Source: Nonomuraea aurantiaca
GTDB lineage: Bacteria; Actinomycetota; Actinomycetes; Streptosporangiales; Streptosporangiaceae
Direction of reading: 5' to 3'
Length of the DNA stretch: 64,000 bases
NCBI RefSeq assembly: GCF_020215705.1
Contig: NZ_JAIWNB010000023.1
Span: forward strand, 62,001-126,000
This document shows, one piece after another, positions 1 through 8,251 of this stretch (its first letter is position 1; each line of letters begins with the position of its first letter). A program made the position numbers and the translations under genes. The notes under the pieces are model-generated. The model worked only from the letters and a program-made list of their open reading frames with translations. It made no database searches and was not told the origin of the DNA.

Positions 1-748
1 CTTCGATCCGCTGCCCTGGCACGCCCTCTGGGACACCGCCCGCACCCTGCTCAACCGGTGCTTCGGCGCGGACTATCCGGGCACGTTCGGCATCCGCCGC
101 GCCCTTTTCGAGGAGATGGGCGGCTACGAGGGCAACGTCCTGTTCGAGAATCTTGAGCTGATCCGAACCGTACGTGCACACGGCGGCGTAGAGGCCCGCC
201 CGCTCGGCCTCTACGTGCGCCGCCTGCCGCCGGACGCGGGACGGTTCTGGTCGCAACGGGTACGGCAGGCCTACGACGATCTGGCGCAGCCACTCCGGCT
301 GGCGACGTTCCTGGCCGTGCTCCCGGCGGGGGCCACCGCCCTGCTCCGGCGCCGGTACGCGCCGCCTGCCGCCGCCGCGCTGCTGGCCGTCGCCCTGGCC
401 GAGGCCGGTCGTCGCAGGAGCGGAGGCGGCCGGGTGTTCCCGTGGGCGGCGTCGTTGTTCGCGCCCGTCTGGGTGCTGGAACGGGGCGTCTGCGCCTGGC
501 TGGCCGTGGCCGCGGCGCTGCGGGGCGGTGTCCCGTACGCGGGCCGCCGGCTGCGGGTCGCCGCCCATTCCACCCGGACGCTGCGGCGGCGGGCGCGCCT
601 GCGGGGTCAGAGGGGCGGGTCGGGCTCGCTGGCGGCGCGGAAGCCGATCGCCTTGTGCGAGCCGTCGCAGAACGGCTTGGCGGACGAGGCTCCGCACCGG
701 CACAGCGCCACCGTCGCCCGTCCCGGCTCGACGACCGTCCCGTCCTGA
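1..748 (+). CDS. Family 2 glycosyltransferase, C-terminal part (5' end outside window)
   Basis: The reading frame is open from base 2 and its start lies outside the window. Visible residues include a WPFDPLPW-like FDPLPWHALWDTAR stretch, an acceptor-site-like FEEMGGYEG segment and an ExLE-type FENLELIR motif. Three hydrophobic segments follow, as in membrane-anchored GT-A transferases that use nucleotide-sugar donors. The last 47 or so codons run antisense to the CDGSH gene at 607-825, so the C-terminal tail has probably drifted and may not be functional. The substrate cannot be told. Confidence in the family is moderate because the nucleotide-binding half is missing. Confidence 0.7.
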   Translation, partial: FDPLPWHALWDTARTLLNRCFGADYPGTFGIRRALFEEMGGYEGNVLFENLELIRTVRAHGGVEARPLGLYVRRLPPDAGRFWSQRVRQAYDDLAQPLRLATFLAVLPAGATALLRRRYAPPAAAALLAVALAEAGRRRSGGGRVFPWAASLFAPVWVLERGVCAWLAVAAALRGGVPYAGRRLRVAAHSTRTLRRRARLRGQRGGSGSLAARKPIALCEPSQNGLADEAPHRHSATVARPGSTTVPS

Positions 749-825
749 GTCACCAGCGCGAACGACCCTCTGAGCAACAGCGGACCGTCCTCGCATGGGG
801 TCACCGTCGCCACCTCATCGTCCAT
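607..825 (-). CDS. CDGSH iron-sulfur domain protein
   Basis: This 72-residue protein carries one CDGSH cluster motif: CRCGASSAKPFCDGSH supplies three Cys and one His, the usual ligands of a [2Fe-2S] cluster. Small single-domain CDGSH proteins are common in actinomycetes; they are probably redox or Fe-S transfer proteins in the cytoplasm. The ATG at 825 overlaps the stop of the upstream minus-strand gene (TGATG), which suggests translational coupling. The gene overlaps the 3' end of the plus-strand glycosyltransferase for 142 bp. Confidence 0.88.
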   Translation of the reverse strand: MDDEVATVTPCEDGPLLLRGSFALVTQDGTVVEPGRATVALCRCGASSAKPFCDGSHKAIGFRAASEPDPPL

Positions 826-1059
826 CAGCCCCTCCTGCCCCGCAGGTCATGGCCGAAACGACGGTAGAACCGTCCTGGTCGCTCGGACCAGACACGCCAG
901 GTCTCGGGCGGCACCGACGACTCGCACCGGGCCTCGACGCAGTATCTGAAGAGATACCGCAGGTAGGCCGGCTCGATCCCAGTGCGGGGATCCGCCGTCG
1001 TGTAGACGATGACCTCGTAGTCGCGCAGGTAATTCGGGATCAGGCCGTCGTTCTCACCT
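825..1059 (-). CDS. Small conserved-looking protein, start uncertain
   Basis: The frame encodes about 75 residues with strong protein character (NYLRDYEVIVYTTADP, AYLRYLFRYCVEA, ETWRVWSERPGRFYRRFGHDL). It ends in a TGATG overlap with the CDGSH gene. I do not recognise a function. The start is a puzzle: between the ABC ATPase stop (1040) and the conserved region there is no in-frame ATG, GTG or TTG. A GTG at 1059 lies in the ATPase frame instead, and the nearest upstream in-frame GTG lies about 80 bases further into the ATPase gene. Possibilities are a CTG start, a long overlap, or a single-base sequencing or frameshift difference. The 5' coordinate is therefore approximate. Confidence 0.5.
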
Positions 1060-1858
1060 GGCGGCGCGCCTCCGGGATGATGAGCGGGGTGCCCGACTGG
1101 GGATCCTCGATGATCTCGCACCGCAGGTCGAACACCTGGGCCACCAGGTCGGGTGTGACGATCCCGGCCGGTTCGCCCTCGGCCACGATGGCGCCGTCGC
1201 GCATGACGATGAGGTGGGTGGCGTAGCGGCACGCCTGGTTGAGGTCGTGCAGGACCGCCACCATCGTGCGTCCGGCCTCGTGCAGGTCGGCGCAGAGGTC
1301 CAGCACCTCGATCTGGTGGGAGATGTCGAGGAACGTCGTCGGCTCGTCGAGCAGCAGGATCGGCGTCTCCTGGGCCAGCGCCATGGCCAGCCACACGCGC
1401 TGCCGCTGGCCGCCGGACAGCTCGTCCACGATCCGGTCGGCCAGCTCGGACACGTCGGTGGCGCGCATCGCCTCGCTCACCGCGGCCTCGTCCGCGCGTG
1501 ACCACTGCCGCATCAGCTTCTGGTGCGGGTAGCGGCCGCGGGCCACCAGGTCCGTCACGGTGATGCCGTCGGGCACGATCGAGCTCTGCGGCAGCAACCC
1601 GAGTCGCCTGGCCACCTCCTTCGACGGCAGCGAGGTGATCACGCTGCCGTCGAGGTGGACCGCGCCCTTCCTGGGCTTGAGCATTCTGGCCAGGGCGCGC
1701 AGGAGGGTGGACTTGCCGCAGGCGTTCGGCCCGATGATCACGGTGAACGACTCGTCGGGGATCCTCACGTCCAGCTCGGCCGCCACGACGCGCTGGTCGT
1801 AGGCGAGGGTGAGGTCGCTGCCCGACAGCCGGGCGGACTCGGACTGGGGGAGTGCCAT
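1040..1858 (-). CDS. Iron-siderophore ABC transporter, ATP-binding protein (FecE-type)
   Basis: This 272-residue ATPase powers uptake of ferric siderophore through the two FecCD-type permeases just upstream. It has a Walker A motif GPNACGKST near residue 43, the ABC signature LSGGQRQRVW, Walker B ILLLDEPTT and a switch histidine in VLHDLN, all as in the FecE/FhuC family. It is the third gene of the minus-strand set ATPase, permease, permease that shares a control region with the divergent lipoprotein gene at 4087. Regulation by iron through the boxes at 4028-4076 is therefore expected. The exact siderophore is unknown. Confidence 0.93.
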   Translation of the reverse strand: MALPQSESARLSGSDLTLAYDQRVVAAELDVRIPDESFTVIIGPNACGKSTLLRALARMLKPRKGAVHLDGSVITSLPSKEVARRLGLLPQSSIVPDGITVTDLVARGRYPHQKLMRQWSRADEAAVSEAMRATDVSELADRIVDELSGGQRQRVWLAMALAQETPILLLDEPTTFLDISHQIEVLDLCADLHEAGRTMVAVLHDLNQACRYATHLIVMRDGAIVAEGEPAGIVTPDLVAQVFDLRCEIIEDPQSGTPLIIPEARRQVRTTA

Positions 1859-1860
1859 CA

Positions 1861-1962
1861 GCGGCGGTCCTTTCGCGCGAGCATCAATGACGGTCCGTTC
1901 GTCTCGGCGGGGTGAGGTGCGCGGCGGCGGGTCTGTCCCGTGAGCATCAGTGGCGGTCCTTC
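1861..1962. repeat. Imperfect direct repeat between permease and ATPase genes
   Basis: The spacer between the permease stop (1947) and the ATPase start (1858) holds two near copies of a stretch reading GAGCATCAnTGnCGGTCC (starting 1879 and 1942), plus a further CGGTCC copy at 1865. The 3' copy covers the permease stop codon and the 5' copy lies just before the ATPase ribosome binding site. This looks like a small duplication of the intercistronic junction. Confidence 0.4.
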
Positions 1963-2954
1963 CGCAGGAGCAGGGCGAGGTACGCGCCGCCGATCGCGGC
2001 GGTGAGCACGCCGACGGGCAGCTGTGTGGCGGCCAGTACGCGCTGGGCCGCCAGATCGGCGCCGGTCAGGAGGACGGCGCCCATGAGCGCCGAGGCGCCC
2101 ATCGTCACGCCGGGCGACCGGGTCAGCCGCCTGGCCAGCTGCGGAGCGGCCAGGGCGACAAAGATGACCGGTCCGGCGGCGGCCGTGGCGACCGCGCACA
2201 GCAGCACCCCCACGGTGATGGCCGTGGCCCGTACGCCCTCGACCCTGATGCCCATGGCCCGCGCCGAGTCCTCGCCCATCTCCAGCATCCGCATCGGCCG
2301 CGACACGCAGGCGCAGACCGGGAGCAGCGCCGCGAGCGCCACCGCCACCGGGATCGCGTGGTCCCAGCCACGCCCGCTGAGGCTGCCCGTGAGCCACGCG
2401 CCCGCGGTCGCGGCGTCGTTGATGTTGGCCCTGGTCAGCAGGTAGGAGTTGGCGGACAGGAGCAGCGCGTTCGCGCCGATCCCGACGAGGACCAGCCGGT
2501 AGCCCTGCACGCCCCCGCGATGGGCCAGCGCGTACACCAGCACGGCGGTGCCGACGCAGCCCGCCAGCGCGCCGCCCGCGATCTGCAGCGCCGTGCCGCC
2601 CGCGATCACCCCGAGGATGCCGCCCGTCGAGGCGCCGGCGGTGAAGCCGATGAAGTCGGGGCTGCCGAGCGGGTTCCTGGTCAGGCTCTGGAAGATCGCG
2701 CCGCTCAGGCCGAACGCCGCGCCCACCAGCAGCCCGGTGACCACCCGAGGCGCGCGCAGCCTGCTTACGATCAGCTCGGCCACCGGCGTGCCCTGGCCGA
2801 ACAGCGCGGTCAGCACATCGGGTACGGACACCGTGAACTCGCCGGTCGCGATCGCCGCCACGGTCACGGTGAACGCGACCAGGACGAGGACCAGGGCGAC
2901 GACGAGGGCCCGCGGCGCCAGCCGTACGGACCAGGGACCGAAACGGATGCTCAT
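1947..2954 (-). CDS. Iron-siderophore ABC transporter permease (FecCD family)
   Basis: This 335-residue integral membrane protein begins MSIRFGPWSVRLAPRALVV and has about ten hydrophobic segments. FecCD landmarks are present: SLTRNPLGSPDFIGF after the second segment, and a coupling-helix region GEDSARAMGIRVEGVR. It pairs with the permease encoded at 2951-4000, whose stop overlaps this start by 4 bp (ATGA), so the two are translationally coupled. Together they form the channel for the ATPase at 1040-1858. I chose the ATG at 2954 because the conserved protein starts there; the frame stays open further upstream through the partner gene. Confidence 0.93.
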   Translation of the reverse strand: MSIRFGPWSVRLAPRALVVALVLVLVAFTVTVAAIATGEFTVSVPDVLTALFGQGTPVAELIVSRLRAPRVVTGLLVGAAFGLSGAIFQSLTRNPLGSPDFIGFTAGASTGGILGVIAGGTALQIAGGALAGCVGTAVLVYALAHRGGVQGYRLVLVGIGANALLLSANSYLLTRANINDAATAGAWLTGSLSGRGWDHAIPVAVALAALLPVCACVSRPMRMLEMGEDSARAMGIRVEGVRATAITVGVLLCAVATAAAGPVIFVALAAPQLARRLTRSPGVTMGASALMGAVLLTGADLAAQRVLAATQLPVGVLTAAIGGAYLALLLRKDRH

Positions 2955-4000
2955 AGCGCGGCCAGCCTCCTGCGCCTGGCCATCAGGATGAAGATCGGCG
3001 CGCCGACCACGGCGCACATGATGCCCACCTGCACCTCGCCGGGCCTGGCGATGAGCCGCCCGGCCACGTCCGCGGCCAGCAGCAGAGCCGGCGCGGCCAG
3101 CACCGTGTACGGCAGCACCCACCGCTGGTCCTGACCCACCACGGCCCGTACGGCGTGCGGCACGGCCAGCCCGACGAACCACAGCGGCCCGGCCGCCGCC
3201 GTGGCGGAGCCGCAGAGCAGTGTGACCGACACGGCCGTGAGCACCCGCGTACGGGTGACGGCCACGCCCAGCGCCTTGCCGGCGTCGTCGCCCAGCGCCA
3301 GCATGTTCAGCGGCCTGGCCAGCAACAGGCCCACCACCAGGCCGACGACCATGAAGGGCGCGATCCGCGACAGCACGTCGGAGGTCTGCCCGGCCAGCGA
3401 GCCGGTGAGCCAGAACCGCATCCGGTCGAACGTCTGCGGGTCCATGCGCAGGATGGCCGAGGCCACCGCCGTGAACACCATGCCGACGGCGATGCCGGCC
3501 AGCGCCAGGCGTACCGGACCGGCGCCCGAGCGGCCGGCCGAGCCCAGCGCGTAGACGACGACGGAGGCCACGGCGGCGCCGCCGAAGGCGAACCACACGT
3601 AGACGGCCGGGTCCGACAGCCCGAACAGCCCGAGCGCGAGGGTGACGCCGAGCGCGGCGCCCTCGTTGATGCCGAGCAGGCCCGGATCGGCCAGCGGGTT
3701 GCGGGTCAGGCTCTGCATCAGTGCCCCCGCCAGCCCGAGCGCGGCCCCCACGCCGATGCCCAGGAGGGTCCGCGGGACGCGCAGCTCGCGGATGACCGTG
3801 TGGTCTCCGGACCCGTCGGGGGCGGTCAGCGCGTCCAGCACCGTGGACAGCGGCACCGATCGGGCGCCCAGCGCCACGCTGGCCATCGCCACCAGCACCA
3901 GCACGCCGAACACGACCACCAGCCCACCGGCCAGCGCCGCCGGACGCCCCCGGGACGCCACGGGCTCGACCTCCGCCGGGCGCTCTTTCACCGCGGGCAA
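2951..4000 (-). CDS. Iron-siderophore ABC transporter permease (FecCD family)
   Basis: This 349-residue polytopic permease has the FecCD hallmarks SLTRNPLADPGLLGINEGAA and the coupling region GDDAGKALGVAV. The start shown is a TTG at 4000, preceded at good distance by AAAGGGG; a GTG at 3991 is the alternative. It is the first gene of the minus-strand iron-uptake operon and heterodimerises, by family knowledge, with the next permease. The control region to its left on the map (4001-4086) carries two iron boxes and is shared with the divergent substrate-binding protein gene. Confidence 0.92.
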   Translation of the reverse strand: MPAVKERPAEVEPVASRGRPAALAGGLVVVFGVLVLVAMASVALGARSVPLSTVLDALTAPDGSGDHTVIRELRVPRTLLGIGVGAALGLAGALMQSLTRNPLADPGLLGINEGAALGVTLALGLFGLSDPAVYVWFAFGGAAVASVVVYALGSAGRSGAGPVRLALAGIAVGMVFTAVASAILRMDPQTFDRMRFWLTGSLAGQTSDVLSRIAPFMVVGLVVGLLLARPLNMLALGDDAGKALGVAVTRTRVLTAVSVTLLCGSATAAAGPLWFVGLAVPHAVRAVVGQDQRWVLPYTVLAAPALLLAADVAGRLIARPGEVQVGIMCAVVGAPIFILMARRRRLAAL

Positions 4001-4027
4001 CCCGCACCCCTTTCGTCACGGTCACGT

Positions 4028-4046
4028 TTAGGCGAGGCTAAGGTAA
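4028..4046. promoter_or_regulatory. Iron box 1 (IdeR/DmdR-type operator)
   Basis: The 19-mer TTAGGCGAGGCTAAGGTAA is close to the actinobacterial iron-dependent repressor consensus TTAGGTTAGGCTAACCTAA. It lies about 28 bp upstream of the permease start at 4000 and probably controls the minus-strand operon. Repression by Fe(II)-loaded IdeR/DmdR is inferred from the family, not shown. Confidence 0.75.
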
Positions 4047-4057
4047 AGCCCCACAAC

Positions 4058-4076
4058 CAAGGCAAGCCTAACCTTA
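4058..4076. promoter_or_regulatory. Iron box 2 (IdeR/DmdR-type operator)
   Basis: Read on the minus strand this is TAAGGTTAGGCTTGCCTTG, which fits the IdeR/DmdR consensus at about 15 of 19 positions. It ends just before the AGGAG ribosome binding site of the lipoprotein gene, so bound repressor would block its transcription. Together with box 1 it gives iron-responsive divergent control. Confidence 0.78.
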
Positions 4077-4086
4077 GGAGATGGAC

Positions 4087-5085
4087 ATGTCGGGACCGGT
4101 ACTGCCTCGCAGGGGCTTTTTCGCGGCCACGGCGGGCGTCGCGGCGGCCCTGACCCTGGCGGCCTGCGGCGGCGAGGGCGCCGCCACCCAGGCGGCGCCG
4201 ACCGGCGCGGCGGGCGGGTGGACGTTCACCGACGACCGGGACAAGAAGCTCAGCCTGCCCAAGCGCCCCACCCGGGTGGTCGCCCAGGTCGGCGCCGCGG
4301 CGGCGCTGTGGGACTTCGGCGTGCGCCCGGTCGGCGTCTTCGGCCCGCACAAGCTCAAGGACGGCGCCAGGGACCCGCAGGTGGGCAACGTCGACATCAC
4401 CAAGGTCACGGGACTGGGCAACGTCTGGGACGAGTTCAACGTGGAGCAGTACATCGCGCTCCAGCCGGACCTGCTGGTCAGCAGCATGTACATCAAGGGC
4501 ACGCTCTGGTACGTACCGGAGAAGTCGAAGGCCACGATCGAACAGGTCGCCCCGACGGCCGGCATCATGCTCACCGGGCGCAGCGCCATGGAGGTGATCG
4601 GCAAGTACGAGGAGCTGGCCACGTCGCTGGGCGCGAACCTGCAAGGGGTGCCGGAGGCCAAGACCCGGCTGGCGGCGGCCGGCAAGGAGCTGGCGGCGTT
4701 CAAGGACCTCAAGATCCTCATGATCTCGGCGGGCCCCGACGCCATGTGGGTGGTGAACCCGCCGGAATATCCGGACATCGTGCACCTCACCCAGAACGGC
4801 CTGACCGTCGTCACGCCCGCCAAGGTCGACGAGGGCGGCTTCTTCCAGACACTGAGCTGGGAGAACGCCGACACCTACGACGCCGACGTCATCCTCTACG
4901 ACACCCGCACCCAGTCGCTCAAGCCCGCCGAGATGATGAAGAAGCCCACCTTCGCCAAGCTGCCCGCCGTCAAGGCCGGGCAGCTCTACCCGTGGAGCGC
5001 CGAGGCCCCCTACAGCTACCAGGGCTACGCCGACTTCGTGGAGGGCCTCGTGGCCAACCTGAAGAAGGCTAGTAAGCTCCCGTGA
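4087..5085 (+). CDS. Iron-siderophore ABC transporter substrate-binding lipoprotein
   Basis: The protein of about 332 residues begins with a twin-arginine-like signal (PRRGFFAATAG) and a lipobox ending LAAC, so the mature protein is probably a Tat- or Sec-exported lipoprotein on the outer face of the membrane. The rest fits the class III (FepB/FhuD-like) binding-protein family, with a long central region and a conserved tail YQGYADFVEGL. The ATG at 4087 sits 6 bp after AGGAG and is preferred over the ATG at 4081, which abuts the ribosome site. The gene is divergent from the permease operon and its 3' end overlaps the convergent helicase-associated gene by 17 bp. Confidence 0.93.
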   Translation: MSGPVLPRRGFFAATAGVAAALTLAACGGEGAATQAAPTGAAGGWTFTDDRDKKLSLPKRPTRVVAQVGAAAALWDFGVRPVGVFGPHKLKDGARDPQVGNVDITKVTGLGNVWDEFNVEQYIALQPDLLVSSMYIKGTLWYVPEKSKATIEQVAPTAGIMLTGRSAMEVIGKYEELATSLGANLQGVPEAKTRLAAAGKELAAFKDLKILMISAGPDAMWVVNPPEYPDIVHLTQNGLTVVTPAKVDEGGFFQTLSWENADTYDADVILYDTRTQSLKPAEMMKKPTFAKLPAVKAGQLYPWSAEAPYSYQGYADFVEGLVANLKKASKLP

Positions 5086-7489
5086 CCTCGACGATCTCGG
5101 CCAGCGGGAACTCCAGGTAGTCGCCGGCCTCCTCGCACCAGGCGTCGAGGGCGCCACCCTTGAGCTCGCCGTGGCTGATCGTCGCGGTCAGGCCGTCGGT
5201 CAGCGTGATGCCGGCCCGCACGCCCCGGTCCACGACGAAGCCCAGCAGTGACTGCTGCGCCGTGGGCAGCCTGGTCGCCATCCGGCCGATGACGGCCCAG
5301 GTGCGCCCGGCGCGGTCGTTCGCCGCCCGGCTGGCGGTGATCAGGCGGGCGGCGTGCTCGTGCGGATCGGGGATCGGCTCGGCGATGATGTGCGGGATCG
5401 CCTCGGCCCCGCCGATCGCCGCCAGCTCCGAAAGCTCGGCCACCTGGCCGCCGGGCAGCAGGATGAGCTTGCCGTTGTGGGGCTCATCGACGCGGGTGCG
5501 GCGGATCGTGATCTCGCCGCCGTCGGCGACCGGGACGGGCGAGTAGCCGTGCTCGCGCAGCGCGGCGAGTGTCCGCTCGGCGCCCGCCGAGCTCACCAGC
5601 ACGGTGGGCGCGAGCAGCCGCAGCCCGAGCCGGGCCAGCCGCCGGTGACCGGCGATCTCGGCCAGCAGGGTCGGGTCGGAGGCCTGCACCACACAGCCCA
5701 CCGTGGTCACCGTCACCTCGCCGTGCCTGCGGGCCACGTCGCGTACGAGGTATTCGAGCGGCTGCGGGATGGTGCCGACGCCGGACAGCTCCTCCAGCAG
5801 CTCGTCGGCCTCGTAGCCGTGGTCCAGCGCGCGGCGCACGCTCTCGATGGTGAACCGCCACACCGAGGCCGCGCCCCGCGACTCCCGCTCGGCCACCCGG
5901 TCGAGCAGCGCGGCCAGCTCGGCGGACGGCGGTCCGGTCACCACCGCGGTCAGGTCGGGGCCGAACAGCGCGCTCCTGCGTACGCTGGCCAGCGCCCTGG
6001 TCGCCGCCTCCGCGAGCATCGGGTCGTGCTCGACCAGCGGCACCGCGTCGTCGCTCTCCTCGCCCGCCTTGGCGGCCAGCCCGGCCAGCGCCCTGCCCAG
6101 GTCGGTCAGCGAGTCGTTGGCCAGCAGGCCGAGCAGCCGCGCCTCGACGAGCACCGCGGACGCGCACTCGGCCAGCAGGTCCTGGTCGAGCATCGGGGAG
6201 TGCCAGTGGACGTTACGGACCAGGCCGGCGCGATCGGCGAAGGCCGTGCCGGCCGGCAGGTGGGACAGGACCGACAGCACCGCCCGGCGCACACGCGCCA
6301 CGGCGGCGCCCGACTGGTCGTCGCCCAGCACGGTGCCGTACTTGCCGTCGATCTTGCGCAGCGACGAGCGCTCCATGCGCCACCAGGCCGACAGGAGCAC
6401 CCGCAGCCTGGCCGAGCCCTCGTCGAGCCGCCAGCGGTCGAACCGCTCGGTGGGGACCATGCCGCCGGACGGCTCGTCCCAGGCCAGCAGCCTGGCCACG
6501 GTGCAGACCTCCAGCAGCAGCCGGGTCTCATCCTCGTCGCAGCCGGTCTCCTTGGCCATCCTGCGCACCTCGCGCACGCCCACGCCACCGGTCTTGAGCA
6601 GCGGCAGCGGCGCCTTGGAGGCGTTGTCGAGCAGCGCCGCGCACCGCTCCACCACGTGCGGAGCGGCCAGCGTCATCAGGTGGTCGACCTCTTCCGGGTC
6701 GATCGGGATCGTGGCCACCTCGGGTGGTTCGGGGGTGAACGGCGGGTGGTAGTCGGCGCCGCGCAGGCCGAGCGCCACCTCGCGCGGCATCTCGGCCACG
6801 TGCCAGCTCGGCCGGTAGAGCAGCCCGTGGTCGGCGGACCACTTCTCCGGCGTGCCGGGCATGACGAACCTGCCGCCGTCGACATCGCGTACGGGACCCT
6901 CCCAGGCGAAGCGCTCCAGCAGCCGGACCGTGCCCTCGGGAGCGCCGCGCAGCAGCGCGTCGAGCCGCGCCCGGTCGCCGAGCACCTCGCTGGCCCGGCT
7001 GACCGTGCGGCGCTTGTTGCCGTCGGGTGGGAGTCCCAGGTTGCGGGCGAGCGAGCGCAGCGTGTCGTTGCTGATCGTCCAGGAGTTGAGGTAGTGGTCG
7101 AGCGGCTCGCCCAGGCCGAGAGGCGCGGTCCACCACCGCGACACGGCCTCGGCCAGGCGGATGACGCCCTCGCCGTCGGGCCAGGCCAGCGCGTGGTCAT
7201 GGAGGAGGTCGAGCCAGGGGGTCAGCTCCTCGGCCGGCACGCCGAGGAAGGCCGCCAGCCGCTCGGGAGTGGCGTGCCGGACGACCAGGCACGCCTGAGC
7301 CAGCTCAAGGCAGGGGAGGGGCAGGCCGCGCAGGGCCTCCATCACGGCGAATCCGTTGCCGAGCCGTTGGGCAAGGGTGTCGAGCCGCCGCGGCCAGGGG
7401 GCCGCGATAGCGTCGGGCCGGGTCGCCAGGATGCGGCCCAGCCTGTCTTCGTCAAGTGTTCGTAGCCAGCCGAGCAGGTGATCATCCAT
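5069..7489 (-). CDS. Helicase C-terminal/XPB-associated domain protein
   Basis: This 806-residue cytoplasmic protein, beginning MDDHLLGWLRTLDEDRLG, matches the large actinobacterial helicase-associated family (an XPB/Ssl2 N-terminal-like region, as in mycobacterial Rv0862c, from memory of the family). There are no Walker motifs, so it is not itself a helicase. The C-terminal part (residues about 560-700, with SDPTLLAEIAGHRRLARLGL and VLVSSAGAERTLAALREHGY) is the typical helicase-conserved-C-like segment. It is usually a stand-alone gene, possibly acting with an XPB helicase in DNA repair. It overlaps the 3' end of the siderophore-binding gene on the other strand by 17 bp. Confidence 0.85.
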   Translation of the reverse strand: MDDHLLGWLRTLDEDRLGRILATRPDAIAAPWPRRLDTLAQRLGNGFAVMEALRGLPLPCLELAQACLVVRHATPERLAAFLGVPAEELTPWLDLLHDHALAWPDGEGVIRLAEAVSRWWTAPLGLGEPLDHYLNSWTISNDTLRSLARNLGLPPDGNKRRTVSRASEVLGDRARLDALLRGAPEGTVRLLERFAWEGPVRDVDGGRFVMPGTPEKWSADHGLLYRPSWHVAEMPREVALGLRGADYHPPFTPEPPEVATIPIDPEEVDHLMTLAAPHVVERCAALLDNASKAPLPLLKTGGVGVREVRRMAKETGCDEDETRLLLEVCTVARLLAWDEPSGGMVPTERFDRWRLDEGSARLRVLLSAWWRMERSSLRKIDGKYGTVLGDDQSGAAVARVRRAVLSVLSHLPAGTAFADRAGLVRNVHWHSPMLDQDLLAECASAVLVEARLLGLLANDSLTDLGRALAGLAAKAGEESDDAVPLVEHDPMLAEAATRALASVRRSALFGPDLTAVVTGPPSAELAALLDRVAERESRGAASVWRFTIESVRRALDHGYEADELLEELSGVGTIPQPLEYLVRDVARRHGEVTVTTVGCVVQASDPTLLAEIAGHRRLARLGLRLLAPTVLVSSAGAERTLAALREHGYSPVPVADGGEITIRRTRVDEPHNGKLILLPGGQVAELSELAAIGGAEAIPHIIAEPIPDPHEHAARLITASRAANDRAGRTWAVIGRMATRLPTAQQSLLGFVVDRGVRAGITLTDGLTATISHGELKGGALDAWCEEAGDYLEFPLAEIVEVTGAY

Positions 7490-7568
7490 CTGTCAGCACT
7501 CTCATGGGGTCGCACGCAGGGACTCACCGTGAGCCATGAGCATCCACGGTAATGCAGATCACCCCCGG

Positions 7569-8075
7569 TCAGGAGAGGACTGCCCAGACGATCTTCCCGT
7601 GGGGCGCTAGTGCGGACCAGCCCCATCGGTGGCTGAGCGATTCGACGATGTGGAGTCCGAGGCCGCCGGTGTCGAGAGGGCCAGGGTATCTCAGCACGGG
7701 CACCGATGAGCCTGGATCGGTGAAGGCGCTGGTAACCAGCGCGCCGCGGCGCACCAGGGACATGTGGACCGGGCGCGGGCAATGGGGCTCGGCCAGGTGT
7801 AATCCGTGCCGCAGCGCGTTGGTGGCCAGCTCGGAGACCACCAGCTCCATGTTCTCGATCAGCTCGCCGAGGCCCCATGCCGTCAGGGTGCCGTTGGTGA
7901 AGCTGCGGACGGAGTGGATCGAGGACGGCGTGGGCGGGAGGACGAACGTGGCGCTCGAGGCCGGGCCTGGGACCAGCAGGTCACGCGCGGCTTCGGGCCA
8001 CCACCCGACCGGGGGCCACCAGTCGAACGTGGTCCACGTGCCCTGCGTCGCCGTGGTGGATTGCACGTTGATCAT
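7569..8075 (-). CDS. ATP-binding protein, anti-sigma/serine-kinase-like (HATPase_c)
   Basis: This 168-residue protein has the RsbW/SpoIIAB-like fold. Its N box is VVSELATNALRHG (about residue 86), there is a turn region FTDPGSS, and the GTGLGL-like box reads GGLGLHIVESLSHRWGW. Such single-domain ATPases are plentiful in filamentous actinomycetes next to HTH-DUF5753/DUF397 pairs, as here with the divergent genes at 8252 and 9119. The likely role is phosphorylating or sequestering a partner protein in developmental or stress control. The ATG at 8075 lacks a strong ribosome site; a GTG three codons on is an alternative. Confidence 0.85.
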   Translation of the reverse strand: MINVQSTTATQGTWTTFDWWPPVGWWPEAARDLLVPGPASSATFVLPPTPSSIHSVRSFTNGTLTAWGLGELIENMELVVSELATNALRHGLHLAEPHCPRPVHMSLVRRGALVTSAFTDPGSSVPVLRYPGPLDTGGLGLHIVESLSHRWGWSALAPHGKIVWAVLS

Positions 8076-8091
8076 TCTGGAGCAAACTCTC

Positions 8092-8133
8092 GTGCAGGTG
8101 CAAGAGCGAATGCACGTGCAGACACCGTGTGCA
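8092..8133. promoter_or_regulatory. TGCA-type palindromes in the divergent control region
   Basis: Between the ATPase and HTH genes lie GTGCAGGTGCA (8092-8102), the perfect palindrome TGCACGTGCA (8111-8120) and GTGTGCA (8127-8133). Repeated half sites spaced about two helical turns apart are what an autoregulating HTH protein would need. That the HTH-DUF5753 protein binds here is only an inference. Confidence 0.45.
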
Positions 8134-8251
8134 AGCGCTACCGTTGCCCCAAAAGGTCAATCAGTGGGAAAGGGGATCTTGTCCACGGCATATGATCTTT
8201 CGGCCGTGGAGTGACAGACTGTGTGCTAAGGAAACGACCAAGGAGCAGCAC

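Noticed and set aside
5354..7465. 703-codon open frame on the plus strand, antisense to the helicase-associated gene
   Set aside because: In high-GC DNA the complement of a strongly biased gene stays open. Its composition is mostly Arg, Gln, His, Gly and Pro, with no known motif.
8128..8141. GTGTGCAAGCGCTACC considered as a fifth copy of the regulon palindrome
   Set aside because: Only the left half site CAAGCGCT is present; the right arm reads AC instead of TG, and the neighbouring genes are regulatory, not catabolic.
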